64,000 nucleotides of DNA from assembly GCF_001500025.1 (NCBI RefSeq), contig NZ_LQIW01000010.1:31481-95480 (forward strand), read 5' to 3'. This stretch comes from Mycobacterium sp. IS-1590. GTDB taxonomy: Bacteria > Actinomycetota > Actinomycetes > Mycobacteriales > Mycobacteriaceae. The position numbers and the translations under genes were made by a program. Position 1 is the first letter of the stretch; each line of letters starts with the position of its first letter. Of this stretch, positions 25,127 through 34,608 are shown in pieces. The notes under the pieces are model-generated. The model did no database searches. It was given only the letters and a program-made list of their open reading frames with translations, and had not been told where the DNA came from.

Positions 25127-25744
25127 GTGACCTCGGCAAGGATCGCCCGCATGCCCGCCGAGAAGCGGCGGCGGCTGGTAGAGACGGCGGCCGTCGAATT
25201 CGGTTCTGCCGGTTATGAACACGCGTCGCTCAACCGGATCATCGAGCAGTGCGGGATGAGCAAGAGCTCGTTCTACTATATTTTGCCGTCAAAGGCCGAG
25301 CTCTACGAATTCGTCCTGCAGGAATTGACCGCCGCGGTGTCAGCCGAAATTGATGTCGTCGAGCCCGAACAATTCGCGGGAACCGAATTCTGGTCAAGAG
25401 TCGAACGGTATTTCGAGAACCTCATCCGCATTGCGCAGCACGAACGTCATTTCCTGCTACTGGGACGGATGTTCTACCTGCAGGCCCCCGATCCGGCGAA
25501 AACCGCCGTCGGCGCAGCGCTCGGGGCCGTCCGCGAATGGGTGCAGGAGGTGCTGCGCGTCGGGCGCCGATGCGGCGCTGTTCGCACCGACCTGCCCGAA
25601 CCGCTGCAGGCAGAGCTCGTCTTCCGGATCCTGCAGGTCTTCGACGAATGGACCATCGCGAACTATGCCGCCTTCTCGGATTCGGCACGACAAGAACTGG
25701 CCGTCGCGCAGTTCGCGACTATCCGGCGGACGCTAGCGCCTTAG
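25127..25744 (+). CDS. TetR-family repressor
   Basis: 205 aa. N-terminal helix-turn-helix: [20 protein letters not shown] then [20 protein letters not shown], the standard TetR recognition region, followed by a variable ligand-binding domain. Likely represses itself and the divergent FAD monooxygenase/LLM genes through the palindrome 25091-25110. GTG 25127 fits the -10 spacing; ATG 25151 is an alternative. The 3' end overlaps the convergent udgB gene by 26 bp. Confidence 0.88.
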   Translation: MTSARIARMPAEKRRRLVETAAVEFGSAGYEHASLNRIIEQCGMSKSSFYYILPSKAELYEFVLQELTAAVSAEIDVVEPEQFAGTEFWSRVERYFENLIRIAQHERHFLLLGRMFYLQAPDPAKTAVGAALGAVREWVQEVLRVGRRCGAVRTDLPEPLQAELVFRILQVFDEWTIANYAAFSDSARQELAVAQFATIRRTLAP

Positions 25745-26561
25745 CCGTGCGGAAAACGTCGTCAAACATCTGCGGGGTCAGCTTGCCGGTGAACGTGTTC
25801 TGCTGGCTGGGGTGATAGCAGCCCACCAGCGTGACGCCGCCCATCTCGGCCGTGGCACCGTGACCGAACTTCGGCGCGGGCACCGGCACCGGCACACCGC
25901 CGGTGCGCAGCATCTGCAGCGCCGCTCGCCAAGCGAACCCGCCGAGCGCGACGACCACGCGCACGTGCGCCGCGGTCAACCGCCATTCGGCGTCCAGCCA
26001 CGGAGCACAGGTCGCCCGTTCGGCGGGTGTCGGCGCATTGGCCGGCGGCGCGCAGCGCACAGCGGCGGCCACGCGGGTTCCGTTGAGCGCCAATCCGTCT
26101 GCGGCGTCCACGCACAGCGCCTGGTTCGCCAGGCCCACCCGGTGCAGCGCCGCGAACAGGAAATCGCCCGACCGGTCGCCGGTGAAGATCCTGCCGGTGC
26201 GATTGGCCCCGTGGGCCGCGGGTGCCAGGCCGACGACGAAAACCCGGGGCTGCGATGCCCCCCAGCCCGGAGCCGGACGGCCCCAGTACGGCTCGTCGGC
26301 GTACGACCTGCGCTTGACGACGGCCGCCTCCTCCCGCCACTCGACCAGACGGGGACAGGCCCGGCACACCGATACCTCGGCATCGAGCTCGTCGAGCGAC
26401 TGCGTCGCCGCCGCCATCGAGACGACGTGCGCGGCTGTCGTCGCGACTGCGGTCTGCGGTGTGGCGGGGTCGCCCGGCCAGCCGGAGCCGGGGGGAACCG
26501 GCGACTCGAACCGCACACCGGTCCGCGGGTGAGGCAAGAGCTGCACAGCTCCACTGTGCAC
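25719..26561 (-). CDS. udgB: type 5 uracil-DNA glycosylase UdgB (Rv1259-like)
   Basis: 280 aa. Iron-sulfur UDG of family 5, removing uracil and other deaminated bases from DNA. Cluster Cys are in [11 protein letters not shown] and RCAPP...TCAPW; active-site motifs are [14 protein letters not shown] and the C-terminal CYHPSQQN. The Asn/Asp of family 1/4 motif A is replaced by Ala, as normal for family 5. The GTG at 26561 begins a conserved N-terminus ([20 protein letters not shown]). Convergent overlap of 26 bp with the TetR gene. Confidence 0.92.
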   Translation of the reverse strand: MHSGAVQLLPHPRTGVRFESPVPPGSGWPGDPATPQTAVATTAAHVVSMAAATQSLDELDAEVSVCRACPRLVEWREEAAVVKRRSYADEPYWGRPAPGWGASQPRVFVVGLAPAAHGANRTGRIFTGDRSGDFLFAALHRVGLANQALCVDAADGLALNGTRVAAAVRCAPPANAPTPAERATCAPWLDAEWRLTAAHVRVVVALGGFAWRAALQMLRTGGVPVPVPAPKFGHGATAEMGGVTLVGCYHPSQQNTFTGKLTPQMFDDVFRTAKALASAG

Positions 26562-26620
26562 GGTGAGGAATTCTGATGCCGAGCGGGTCTGCGCGCTGTT
26601 AGATTCTGCCGCGATAACTC

Positions 26621-27850
26621 ATGATGAACAGCCGGCGCGGTCCCATGCTGTTGATCCTTTTCGCCGCGCTCACGGCCGGTGCCGGCAACGGCATATCGCT
26701 CGTAGCCTTCCCTTGGCTGGTGTTGCAACGCAATGGTTCTGCGCTCGACGCCTCGATCGTGGCGATCGCGGGTTCGCTGCCGTTGCTGGTCGCCACGCTG
26801 ATCGCGGGAGCCGCGGTGGACTATCTGGGGCGGCGGCGGGTTTCGATGATCTCCGACGCGCTGTCCGCGCTGTCGGTGGCCGCCGTGCCGGTGCTGGCGC
26901 TGACCTTCGGCGTCGATGCCGTCAATGTCGCGGTGCTGGCCACCTTGGCCGCGCTGGGCGCTTTCTTCGACCCGGCGGGGATGACCGCTCGCGAGACGAT
27001 GCTGCCCGAAGCGGCGGCTCGCGCCGGGTGGACGCTGGACCGCGCCAACAGCGTCTATGAGGCGGTGTTCAATCTCGCCTACATCGTCGGACCGGGCATC
27101 GGCGGCCTGCTGATCGCGACGGTGGGCGGCATCAACACGATGTGGGTCACCGCATCGGCGTTCGTGCTTTCGATCGCCGCGATCGCGGTCCTGCGGCTGG
27201 AAGGAGCCGGTACGCCCGACCGCGCCGCGCTGCCCGAGGGCGTGTTGGCGGGCATCGTCGCGGGGTTGAGCTTCGTCTGGCACAACAAGGTCCTGCGCAC
27301 GCTGGCGGTCGTCGACCTGGTGGTGATGGGGCTCTACATGCCGATGGAGTCGGTCCTGTTCCCCAAGTACTTCACCGACCGCGACGAACCCGTGCAACTC
27401 GGTTGGGTGCTGATGGCGTTGAGCATCGGCGGCCTGGTGGGCGCGCTCGGTTATGCGGTGTCGTCGAAATACATCAACCGAAGGACCACGATGCTGATCG
27501 CGGTGCTGACGCTGGGGGCCGCGATGACGGTCATCGCGTTCCTGCCACCACTACCGCTGATCCTGGCGCTCTCGGCGATCGTCGGTCTGGTGTACGGGCC
27601 GATCCAGCCGATCTACAACTACGTCATGCAGACACGGGCACCGCAGCACTTGCGCGGCCGGGTGATGGGCGTGATGGGATCGCTGGCCTACGCGGCGGGG
27701 CCGCTGGGTCTGATCATCGCCGGGCCGTTGGCCGACTCGGCGGGCCTGGGGGCGACGTTCTTTGCGCTCGCGCTGCCGATGCTGCTGCTGGGCATCATCG
27801 CGCTGTTCCTGCCCGCGCTGCACGAATTAGACCGTCCGCCAACGGCTTAG
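26621..27850 (+). CDS. tap: Tap-like MFS multidrug efflux transporter (Rv1258c-like)
   Basis: 409 aa, 12 transmembrane helices. MFS marker AVDYLGRRRVSMISD lies in the loop between helices 2 and 3. In mycobacteria Tap exports tetracycline, aminoglycosides and other drugs. ATG 26621; TAGATT at 26600-26605 is a -10 candidate, giving a short leader of about 9 nt. In M. tuberculosis this gene belongs to the WhiB7 regulon, but no convincing WhiB7 AT-rich element is seen here. Its TAG overlaps the stop of the convergent LuxR-type gene (TTAG). Confidence 0.88.
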   Translation: MMNSRRGPMLLILFAALTAGAGNGISLVAFPWLVLQRNGSALDASIVAIAGSLPLLVATLIAGAAVDYLGRRRVSMISDALSALSVAAVPVLALTFGVDAVNVAVLATLAALGAFFDPAGMTARETMLPEAAARAGWTLDRANSVYEAVFNLAYIVGPGIGGLLIATVGGINTMWVTASAFVLSIAAIAVLRLEGAGTPDRAALPEGVLAGIVAGLSFVWHNKVLRTLAVVDLVVMGLYMPMESVLFPKYFTDRDEPVQLGWVLMALSIGGLVGALGYAVSSKYINRRTTMLIAVLTLGAAMTVIAFLPPLPLILALSAIVGLVYGPIQPIYNYVMQTRAPQHLRGRVMGVMGSLAYAAGPLGLIIAGPLADSAGLGATFFALALPMLLLGIIALFLPALHELDRPPTA

Positions 27851-30459
27851 CCTCCCGGGCCGTGCCTGGCGATCGCGGCCAGTTCGTCACGGGAACTCGC
27901 CCCCACCCGTTGGCACGCACGGTAGATGTGGCCTTCGACGCTGCGCACCGACATCACCAGCCGGTCGGCGATTTCGCGGTTCGACATTCCGGCCACCACG
28001 AATTCGACGATCTCGCGCTGACGCCCGGTCAGCGACTGGCTGGCCGGAACTCTCAGGGCCGGTGTGCACAGTCCCCCGCAAGCGTCGCTGAGTTCTTTGG
28101 CGACGGCGGCTGCGTACAGGCCGCGCTTGCGGTGCTGGCCGCGGGTGAATGCGACCGCCGCCTGTGCGGCGGCATCGGCCGCGGCGGCCCGGTCGCCGAT
28201 CGCGCGGTACGCGTCGGCGGCGGCGAGCAATCCTTGGCCGTCGTCGGCGGCCAGCGCTTCTGCATGGCGCGCAACGGTATCGGCCAACGGCAGCCGGAGT
28301 TCGTCGGCGAGTTCGCGTGCGGGCCCGGCGCACGACGTGTCACCCCACTGCGCCGCCGCCTGGTGGCACGCCAGCTCATGCGTGGGCTGGCGACGCGCAC
28401 GGGCTTGTGCCGCCGCCGATCGCACGGTGGCGATGGCCTCGGTGACGCATCCGTTGGCCACCAACGACCATCCGGTGGCGATGCTCAACGCCGTCTGCAT
28501 GAACACGTAGTCGGACGGCACGCTGTCACGAGCCTCGGCGATCGCGTCCTCGGCCGCATGCCCCTCACCGAGTTTCGCGTGTGCCTCCGCCAGGGCGAAA
28601 CAGGTCGCCGGCCGCAACCCGCTTGTCACACCGTGCCTTTGCGCACCGGCCGACGCCTCGTGTAACAGCGTCGCCGCCGCGCGGGCGTTGCCCCGCATCA
28701 GTTCGGCGCTTCCCAGCAGCGACGCCAGATTGGCGTAGGCCAGGCTCGGCATCTCTTTCGCCGAGTCGGCCACTCGCCGTGCCATTGCCTCACATTCGTG
28801 GATATGCCCGGTCAGCCGGCAGGCGCGGGCGTACACGCTGGCGAACCAGAACCGCATGTGCGAAGCCTGAAATGACGTCACCGCCCGATCCATCGCCGAC
28901 TCCGCGACGGCGGTCAGTTCGTCGGCTCGGCCGAGCGCCCCCAGCGCCATCGTCAACGCCACCGAGGCCAACATCGCCTCGAAGTCGGTCAGCAGCCCCG
29001 ACTCCAGTGCCGCCGTGGCCTTTTGGACTGCGGCGTCACATCGCGCCGACGCTGCATCGACGCACGCCTCGGCAGCCATGCGCGCGAACTGTTCGGCCGT
29101 GGACTCGGGCCCCGCGGCCAGCTGGGCCAACACCTCCGACGCGTCATTGATGCGGCCCAGCATCCAGATCAGGTTGGCCGCTCTCGCGATCGACCACCGG
29201 TGTGCGCTTGCGGTGCCGTCGCCGACCATTCGACTCAGCACGTCCTCGGCCTGCGCGCCGCGGCCGAGCAGGAACAGGTTCAGCGCGCGCAAACCCGGTG
29301 CCTCGGCTGCACCGGCGTCGACCGCCGCCGTCGCGAACCGGTCGGCGAGTTCGAGGTCAAGCAGCGTCATCGCGCCACGCGCGGCCGTCAGGAACAGGTC
29401 GGGGTCCGGTGGCAGGTCCGATTCGAGCGCGAGCAGCGCCCGGCGCACCGTCGCCTGGACATCGGACTCGCGGTCCCGCGCGAGCCGGGTGGCCAACCTG
29501 CCCCGGATTCTCGACAGGTACATTTCGCCCGCGGTCGCGCGGCGCAGTTCCCCGAACAGCGGATGGGCCAGGCGCGCCACGAGATCTGCTCCGCTTCGCT
29601 CGACGGTGACCAGCCGCATCCGCTCGGCGGCCTCCAGCGCCTCTCGATCCACCACATCGCACAGGGCGCCGACCGCCAGCGGTTCGCATTGCGACAGCGT
29701 GTCGACGACGAGGGCGATATCCGGGTTCAGTTCGCGCAGTTGGCGCCCGACCATGTCGCTGATGCTCTGTGACACGGCGACGCCGCCGTCCCACATCCAC
29801 ACCCCCGCCGTCTGCCGCATCCGGCCGGCGTCGATCTGGTCCTTGACCACCTGACTCAGGAAGAGGGCGTTACCGCCGGTCAGCTTCCAGAACCGCTGCG
29901 CGCTACGGGCGTCGACCACACCGCCGAGGCTCTGCTCGATCATGCGGCGAGCCGCGTCGACGGACAGGGGCCCGAGGTCGAGGCGAAGGAGCAACCCGTC
30001 CTTCCACAGCGCGGTGATCGCATCGGGTTCGTCGGCGCCCGAGCGCAGCGTGATGACCAGGCGCGCCGCCCGCGTCTGCGCGAGCTGGTGCACCACATGC
30101 GCCGACAGCCCGTCGAGCAGATGCGCGTCGTCGACTCCAACCAGGGTGCGGCCGTGACGTTGGTGAGCCACAAGGGAATTGATCAGCCGGCGTACGTCGG
30201 GCAGCGGATCGGCGACGGCGTCGTCGATGACCGCGGTGAACGCGCCCAGCGGCAATGCTCTGGCGGACTCGGTGCCCACGATCCAGTTCGTCCGATCACC
30301 GGTGCGTTCGGCGAGCCGAAGCACCTCACGCGCGAGCCGGGTCTTGCCCACTCCGGCGGCCCCGACGATCACCACGCCGGATGTGTCGCTGCCCCCGAGT
30401 GCGCGGCGAATGGTCGCCAGTTCGCCGTCACGTCCCGCCAGCGGACCCCCGCTGATCAC
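27847..30459 (-). CDS. large LuxR-family transcriptional regulator with AAA ATPase (LAL type)
   Basis: 870 aa. N-terminal ATPase domain with Walker A VGAAGVGKTRLA and Walker B RTLVGVDDAHLLD, a long helical TPR-like middle, and a C-terminal LuxR helix-turn-helix (SLTGRQREIVEFVVAGMSNR, then EIADRLVMSVRSVEGHIYRA). Such MalT/LAL-type proteins switch genes on when ligand and ATP are bound. GTG 30459 is exactly 6 nt after TATAGT. No counterpart lies here in M. tuberculosis. Its target is unknown; the divergent FAD-linked oxidase and the neighbouring Tap gene are candidates by position only. Confidence 0.88.
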   Translation of the reverse strand: MISGGPLAGRDGELATIRRALGGSDTSGVVIVGAAGVGKTRLAREVLRLAERTGDRTNWIVGTESARALPLGAFTAVIDDAVADPLPDVRRLINSLVAHQRHGRTLVGVDDAHLLDGLSAHVVHQLAQTRAARLVITLRSGADEPDAITALWKDGLLLRLDLGPLSVDAARRMIEQSLGGVVDARSAQRFWKLTGGNALFLSQVVKDQIDAGRMRQTAGVWMWDGGVAVSQSISDMVGRQLRELNPDIALVVDTLSQCEPLAVGALCDVVDREALEAAERMRLVTVERSGADLVARLAHPLFGELRRATAGEMYLSRIRGRLATRLARDRESDVQATVRRALLALESDLPPDPDLFLTAARGAMTLLDLELADRFATAAVDAGAAEAPGLRALNLFLLGRGAQAEDVLSRMVGDGTASAHRWSIARAANLIWMLGRINDASEVLAQLAAGPESTAEQFARMAAEACVDAASARCDAAVQKATAALESGLLTDFEAMLASVALTMALGALGRADELTAVAESAMDRAVTSFQASHMRFWFASVYARACRLTGHIHECEAMARRVADSAKEMPSLAYANLASLLGSAELMRGNARAAATLLHEASAGAQRHGVTSGLRPATCFALAEAHAKLGEGHAAEDAIAEARDSVPSDYVFMQTALSIATGWSLVANGCVTEAIATVRSAAAQARARRQPTHELACHQAAAQWGDTSCAGPARELADELRLPLADTVARHAEALAADDGQGLLAAADAYRAIGDRAAAADAAAQAAVAFTRGQHRKRGLYAAAVAKELSDACGGLCTPALRVPASQSLTGRQREIVEFVVAGMSNREIADRLVMSVRSVEGHIYRACQRVGASSRDELAAIARHGPGG

Positions 30460-30465
30460 GGCGGA

Positions 30466-30471
30466 ACTATA
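30466..30471 (-). promoter_or_regulatory. -10 box (TATAGT) for the LuxR-type regulator
   Basis: Six nt before the GTG at 30459. It sits in a 98-bp divergent promoter region. Confidence 0.55.
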
Positions 30472-30545
30472 TCCCGCAGTCCTCCTACCTACGCATGTTT
30501 TCGGGCCGCCGTCACGCAGCTCGAAACGTCCACGGTGTCGGCTCG

Positions 30546-30551
30546 TACCAT
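30546..30551 (+). promoter_or_regulatory. -10 box (TACCAT) for the FAD-linked oxidase
   Basis: Six nt before the GTG at 30558; leaderless, and in favour of this start over an in-frame codon 63 nt upstream. Confidence 0.5.
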
Positions 30552-30557
30552 GGCGCT

Positions 30558-31922
30558 GTGGAGTCACCCCTGGCCGATTTGGTCGATGCGCTGCCCGAGG
30601 GAGCGGTCGTCACCGATCCGGACATCCTGGGGTCCTACCGGCAGGACCGGGCGTTCGACCCGAACGCGGGCACACCGCTTGCGGTGGTGCGGCCGCGATG
30701 CACCGAAGATGTGCAAGCCGTGTTGCGCTGGGCGACTGCCAACAGGATCGCGGTGGTGCCGCGCGGGATGGGCACCGGCCTGTCCGGCGGCGCATCGGCC
30801 CTCGACGGCGCCATCGTGCTGACCACCGAGAAGATGCGTGACATCACCGTCGACCCGGTGACCCGCACCGCCGTCGTCCAGCCCGGTCTGCTCAACGCGG
30901 AGGTCAAGAAGGCGGTCGCCGAATTCGGGCTGTGGTATCCGCCGGACCCGTCGTCGTTCGAGATCTGCAGCATCGGCGGCAACGTCGCCACCAATGCCGG
31001 TGGCCTCTGCTGCGTGAAGTACGGCGTCACAACGGATTACGTGCTCGGCCTGCAGGTGGTGCTCGCCGACGGCACCGCGGTGCGGCTCGGCGGTCCGCGG
31101 CTCAAGGACGTCGCCGGGCTCCCGCTGACAAAGTTGTTCGTCGGCAGCGAGGGCACGCTCGGCGTGGTCACCGAGGTGACGCTCAAGCTGCTGCCCGCAC
31201 AGTCGGCGGCGTGCACGGTGGTCGCGTCCTTCGGCTCGGTCGAGGCGGCCGCGGCGGCCGTCGTCGCGGTCACCGCCAGGATCCGGCCCTCGATGCTGGA
31301 GTTCATGGACTCGGCGGCCATCAACGCCGTCGAGGACAAACTGAAGATGGGCCTCGACCGCAGCGCCGCCGCGATGCTGGTCGCCGCCTCCGATGATCGC
31401 GGTCCGTCCGGCGCCGAGGACGCGCGGTTCATGGCCGACGTCTTCACCGAGCACGGCGCCAAGGAAGTGTTCTCGACATCTGATCCGGAGGAGGGTGAGG
31501 CGTTCGTCGCCGCCCGGCGATTCTGCATCCCGGCCGTCGAACTGAAGGGCTCGCTGCTGCTCGAGGACGTCGGAGTTCCATTGCCCGCGTTGGCCGATCT
31601 GGTGGGGGGCGTGGCCAAGATCGCCGCCAACCACGAACTGCTCATCTCGGTGATCGCGCATGCGGGCGACGGCAACACGCACCCGCTGATCGTCTACGAC
31701 CCCGCCGATCCCGTGATGACCGAACGCGCCCACCAGGCGTTCGGCGAGATCATGGACCTGGCCGTGAGCCTGGGCGGCACGATCACCGGCGAACACGGGG
31801 TCGGCAGGCTGAAGCGGCCATGGCTGGCCGGTCAGATCGGCCCCGAGGCGATGGAACTCAACCGGCGCATCAAGCAGGCGCTCGATCCGGACAACATCCT
31901 CAATCCGGGCGCGGCTATTTGA
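30558..31922 (+). CDS. FAD-linked oxidase, lactate/glycolate type (Rv1257c-like)
   Basis: 454 aa (Rv1257c 455). FAD_binding_4 domain (about 40-180; VVPRGMGTGLSGGASALDG, IGGNVATNAGGLCCVKYG) followed by the FAD-oxidase C-terminal domain with IAHAGDGNTHPL and GEHGVGRLKRPWL. This architecture belongs to D-lactate/glycolate oxidases (GlcD, Dld2). The exact 2-hydroxy acid is unknown. A relative from the same family is encoded at 42828-44180. Confidence 0.9.
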   Translation: MESPLADLVDALPEGAVVTDPDILGSYRQDRAFDPNAGTPLAVVRPRCTEDVQAVLRWATANRIAVVPRGMGTGLSGGASALDGAIVLTTEKMRDITVDPVTRTAVVQPGLLNAEVKKAVAEFGLWYPPDPSSFEICSIGGNVATNAGGLCCVKYGVTTDYVLGLQVVLADGTAVRLGGPRLKDVAGLPLTKLFVGSEGTLGVVTEVTLKLLPAQSAACTVVASFGSVEAAAAAVVAVTARIRPSMLEFMDSAAINAVEDKLKMGLDRSAAAMLVAASDDRGPSGAEDARFMADVFTEHGAKEVFSTSDPEEGEAFVAARRFCIPAVELKGSLLLEDVGVPLPALADLVGGVAKIAANHELLISVIAHAGDGNTHPLIVYDPADPVMTERAHQAFGEIMDLAVSLGGTITGEHGVGRLKRPWLAGQIGPEAMELNRRIKQALDPDNILNPGAAI

Positions 31923-32034
31923 AGTGCGTCGAGACCGACGTAATGGCTGCCGATCACCTCGATCCGCGACCAATCCGTCGGTTTCGCGGTCAGTACTATT
32001 GACAGGTTCGCGCATAGTGTCGTACGAATGAGAC

Positions 32035-33276
32035 GTGACGGCCACCCTGTCTCATGACACGCCGGTTCGATTCCAGCTCGCCAACGCCGACACGTGGGCC
32101 GATCCATGGCCGATGTACCGGGCGCTGCGTGACCATGATCCCGTACACCACGTGGTGCCGCGCGACCGGCCCGATCACGACTACTACGTCATGTCGCGGC
32201 ATGCCGACATCTGGGCCGCCGCGCGTGATCACGACACATTCTCCTCGGCGCAGGGCCTCACGGTGAACTACGGCGAACTCGAACTGATCGGCCTGGCCGA
32301 CAACCCGCCGATGGTCATGCAGGACCCGCCCGTGCACACCGAGTTCCGCAAGCTGGTGTCGCGAGGATTCACGCCGCGGCAGGTCGAGGCGGTCGAACCC
32401 AAAGTGCGCGAGTACGTCGTCGAACGGATCGAGCGCATCCGGAGCAACGGCGGCGGCGACATCGTCACCGAACTGTTCAAACCGTTGCCGTCCATGGTGG
32501 TCGCGCACTACCTCGGCGTCCCGGAGGCCGACCGCGACAAATTCGACGGCTGGACCGACGCCATCGTCGCCGCCAACACCACCGACGGCGGGATCGGTGG
32601 TGCGCTGGAGACGCTCGGCGACAAACTCGGCGAGATGATGGCCTACTTCACCGATCTCATCGAGCGGCGACGGGTCCAACCAGAGGACGACACCGTCTCA
32701 CATCTGGTGGCCGCGGGTGTCGGGGCCGACGGCGACATCGCCGGTGTGCTGTCGATCCTCGCCTTCACCTTCACCATGGTCACTGGCGGTAACGACACCA
32801 CCACCGGCATGCTCGGCGGCTCGGTCCAGCTGCTTCACCAGCGCCCCGACCAACGCCGCCTTCTCGTCGAAAACCCGGACCTGATACCGGATTCGGTCGA
32901 CGAGTTCCTGCGCATGACCTCGCCCGTGCAAGGGCTGGCCCGCACCGTCACCCGCGACGTGACGGTCGCCGAGACCACCATCCCGGAGGGCCGGCGCGTG
33001 CTGTTCCTGTATGCATCGGCCAACCGGGACGAACGCCAATTCGGCGACGACGCATCGGAACTCGACGTGACACGCAGGCCACGCAACATCCTCACCTTCA
33101 GCCACGGCGCGCACCACTGCCTCGGCGCGGCGGCCGCGCGCATGCAATCCCGCGTCGCCCTGACCGAACTGCTGACGCGCATACCCGACTTCGTGGTCGA
33201 CGAGAGCGGAATCGTCTGGGCCGGCGGCAGTTATGTGCGACGGCCGCTGTCCGTCCCGTTCGAGGTGGTCGCCTGA
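32035..33276 (+). CDS. cytochrome P450 of the CYP130 family (Rv1256c-like)
   Basis: 413 aa. Heme-binding loop FSHGAHHCLGAAAARM with axial Cys362, ExxR motif in DEFLRMTSPV, and I-helix TGGNDTTT at 250-257 with Gly where most P450s have the conserved Ala, a known trait of CYP130. It would monooxygenate a hydrophobic substrate using ferredoxin electrons; no ferredoxin gene is adjacent. GTG 32035 has only weak promoter signals nearby (TACGAA 6 nt upstream). The 112-bp gap before it may hold the site for the TetR protein encoded next; no clear palindrome was found. Confidence 0.92.
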   Translation: MTATLSHDTPVRFQLANADTWADPWPMYRALRDHDPVHHVVPRDRPDHDYYVMSRHADIWAAARDHDTFSSAQGLTVNYGELELIGLADNPPMVMQDPPVHTEFRKLVSRGFTPRQVEAVEPKVREYVVERIERIRSNGGGDIVTELFKPLPSMVVAHYLGVPEADRDKFDGWTDAIVAANTTDGGIGGALETLGDKLGEMMAYFTDLIERRRVQPEDDTVSHLVAAGVGADGDIAGVLSILAFTFTMVTGGNDTTTGMLGGSVQLLHQRPDQRRLLVENPDLIPDSVDEFLRMTSPVQGLARTVTRDVTVAETTIPEGRRVLFLYASANRDERQFGDDASELDVTRRPRNILTFSHGAHHCLGAAAARMQSRVALTELLTRIPDFVVDESGIVWAGGSYVRRPLSVPFEVVA

Positions 33277-33857
33277 TGGCCGGTGACTGGTTGGCCGCCC
33301 GGCGCACCGAGGTGGCCGCCGACCGCATCCTGGACGCGGCGGGCGAGCTGTTCATCCAGAAGGAGGCCGCCACCGTCGGCATGAACGAGATCGCCTCGGC
33401 GGCCGGATGTTCGCGGGCCACGCTGTACCGCTACTTTGAGAACCGCGAGGCCCTGTACACCGCGTACGTGCATCGGGAGAGTTACCGGCTGTACCGCGAG
33501 ATGACCGAACAGATCAATGCGTTGACCGACCCGCGGGAGCGGTTGATCGAGGGCGTGGTCGCCTCGTTGCGCAACGTCCGCGAAAGCCCGGCGCTGGCTT
33601 CGTGGTTCGCCACCACCCAGCGACCGATCGGCGCGGAGATGGCCGAGGAGTCCGAGGTGATCAAGGCGCTGACCGAGGCGTTCGTGATCTCGCTGGGCCC
33701 CGACGACCCGGAGTTGGTCGCGCACCGCGCGCGGTGGCTGGTTCGGGTGATGACCTCGCTGATGCTGTTCCCCGGCCACGACGAGGCCGACGAGCGGTCG
33801 ATGCTCGAGGAGTTCGTCGTACCGATCGTCCTGCCGAGCCGACAGGCCACCCAGTAG
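33276..33857 (+). CDS. TetR-family regulator (Rv1255c-like)
   Basis: 193 aa. Helix-turn-helix in the N-terminus: ADRILDAAGELFIQKEAAT, MNEIASAAGCSRATLYRYFE, typical TetR recognition helix. ATG overlaps the TGA of the P450 gene by one base (TGATG), so it is co-translated and likely regulates the P450 operon, as Rv1255c sits with cyp130 in M. tuberculosis. Confidence 0.9.
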   Translation: MAGDWLAARRTEVAADRILDAAGELFIQKEAATVGMNEIASAAGCSRATLYRYFENREALYTAYVHRESYRLYREMTEQINALTDPRERLIEGVVASLRNVRESPALASWFATTQRPIGAEMAEESEVIKALTEAFVISLGPDDPELVAHRARWLVRVMTSLMLFPGHDEADERSMLEEFVVPIVLPSRQATQ

Positions 33858-33869
33858 CGTCCGGAGCCG

Positions 33870-34586
33870 TCAGGCCACCCAATACGCTTGCGCCTTGATC
33901 GACTTCTTCGAGATCTTGTACTCCTCGCGGAAGACCTTGGCCACCGCGCGGGTGGTGCGGTTGTCGCACGCGACCCATCCGAAGTGGTCGGGGGCCTCGA
34001 ACGCCGCCGCGGCCACCGCTTCCACCAGTGCCTCGCCGGCGTTCTTGCGGTCCACCCAGAGCACGTCGGTGCTGCGGGCGACCGGCAGCTGGCGGTCGTC
34101 GTCGTGCGCCGCCTCCAGGAAAACCCGCGCCGGGGTGTCGCCGATCGCGGTCAGCAACGAGTTGATGGCGGGCAGCGACGCGGTGTCGCCGACGATCACG
34201 TAACCGGCCGGCGGCGTTTCGGGCAGCGTGAAGTTGCTGCCGAGCACCGTGACCTCGATCGTGTCGCCGGGCTGCGCGTTCTCCGCCCAGTGCGAGGCGA
34301 CGCCGTCGTGTAGCGCGAACTCGATGTCGACGGTGTCGGCGGCGGGGTTCGGGTCGACCAGGGTGTAGCCGCGCTGATGCAGCTTCTCGCCGTCGGCGAA
34401 CCACATGCGGATCCACATCGTCGGGTGCAGCGGCGAGCCTTCGAGCATGCCGCCCGCGTCGAAGCTCAGGCGCAGGTAGTGCGGGCTGATCTCGCGTTTA
34501 CCGGTCACGGTCAGCCGATAGTCGCCCGCACGCAGCAGCTTGAGCACCGCACCTTGGAACCCGCGCGTTGGCTTCTTGTCCGACAT
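33870..34586 (-). CDS. siderophore-interacting protein (FAD-dependent ferric-siderophore reductase)
   Basis: 238 aa, SIP family. FAD-binding domain with RGYTLVDPNP (R-x-Y-T FAD motif), FALHDGVASHWAENAQPGDT, and C-terminal SIP domain ending in KKSIKAQAYWVA, the family's characteristic end. It should release iron from imported siderophores by reduction. A GGAGGG Shine-Dalgarno site is 6 nt before the ATG, and an IdeR box overlaps the promoter, so expression should rise in iron starvation. Not at this locus in M. tuberculosis. Confidence 0.92.
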   Translation of the reverse strand: MSDKKPTRGFQGAVLKLLRAGDYRLTVTGKREISPHYLRLSFDAGGMLEGSPLHPTMWIRMWFADGEKLHQRGYTLVDPNPAADTVDIEFALHDGVASHWAENAQPGDTIEVTVLGSNFTLPETPPAGYVIVGDTASLPAINSLLTAIGDTPARVFLEAAHDDDRQLPVARSTDVLWVDRKNAGEALVEAVAAAAFEAPDHFGWVACDNRTTRAVAKVFREEYKISKKSIKAQAYWVA

Positions 34587-34608
34587 AACTAGCCCTCCGT
34601 GTCGCTGT

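Noticed and set aside
26499..26514. GGCGACTCGAACCGC, resembling the T-arm of a tRNA
   Set aside because: No acceptor, D or anticodon arms fit around it; it encodes a conserved part of UdgB (FESPVPPG).
26580..26620. WhiB7 promoter element before tap
   Set aside because: No AT-rich block at the required distance from the -10 candidate was found.
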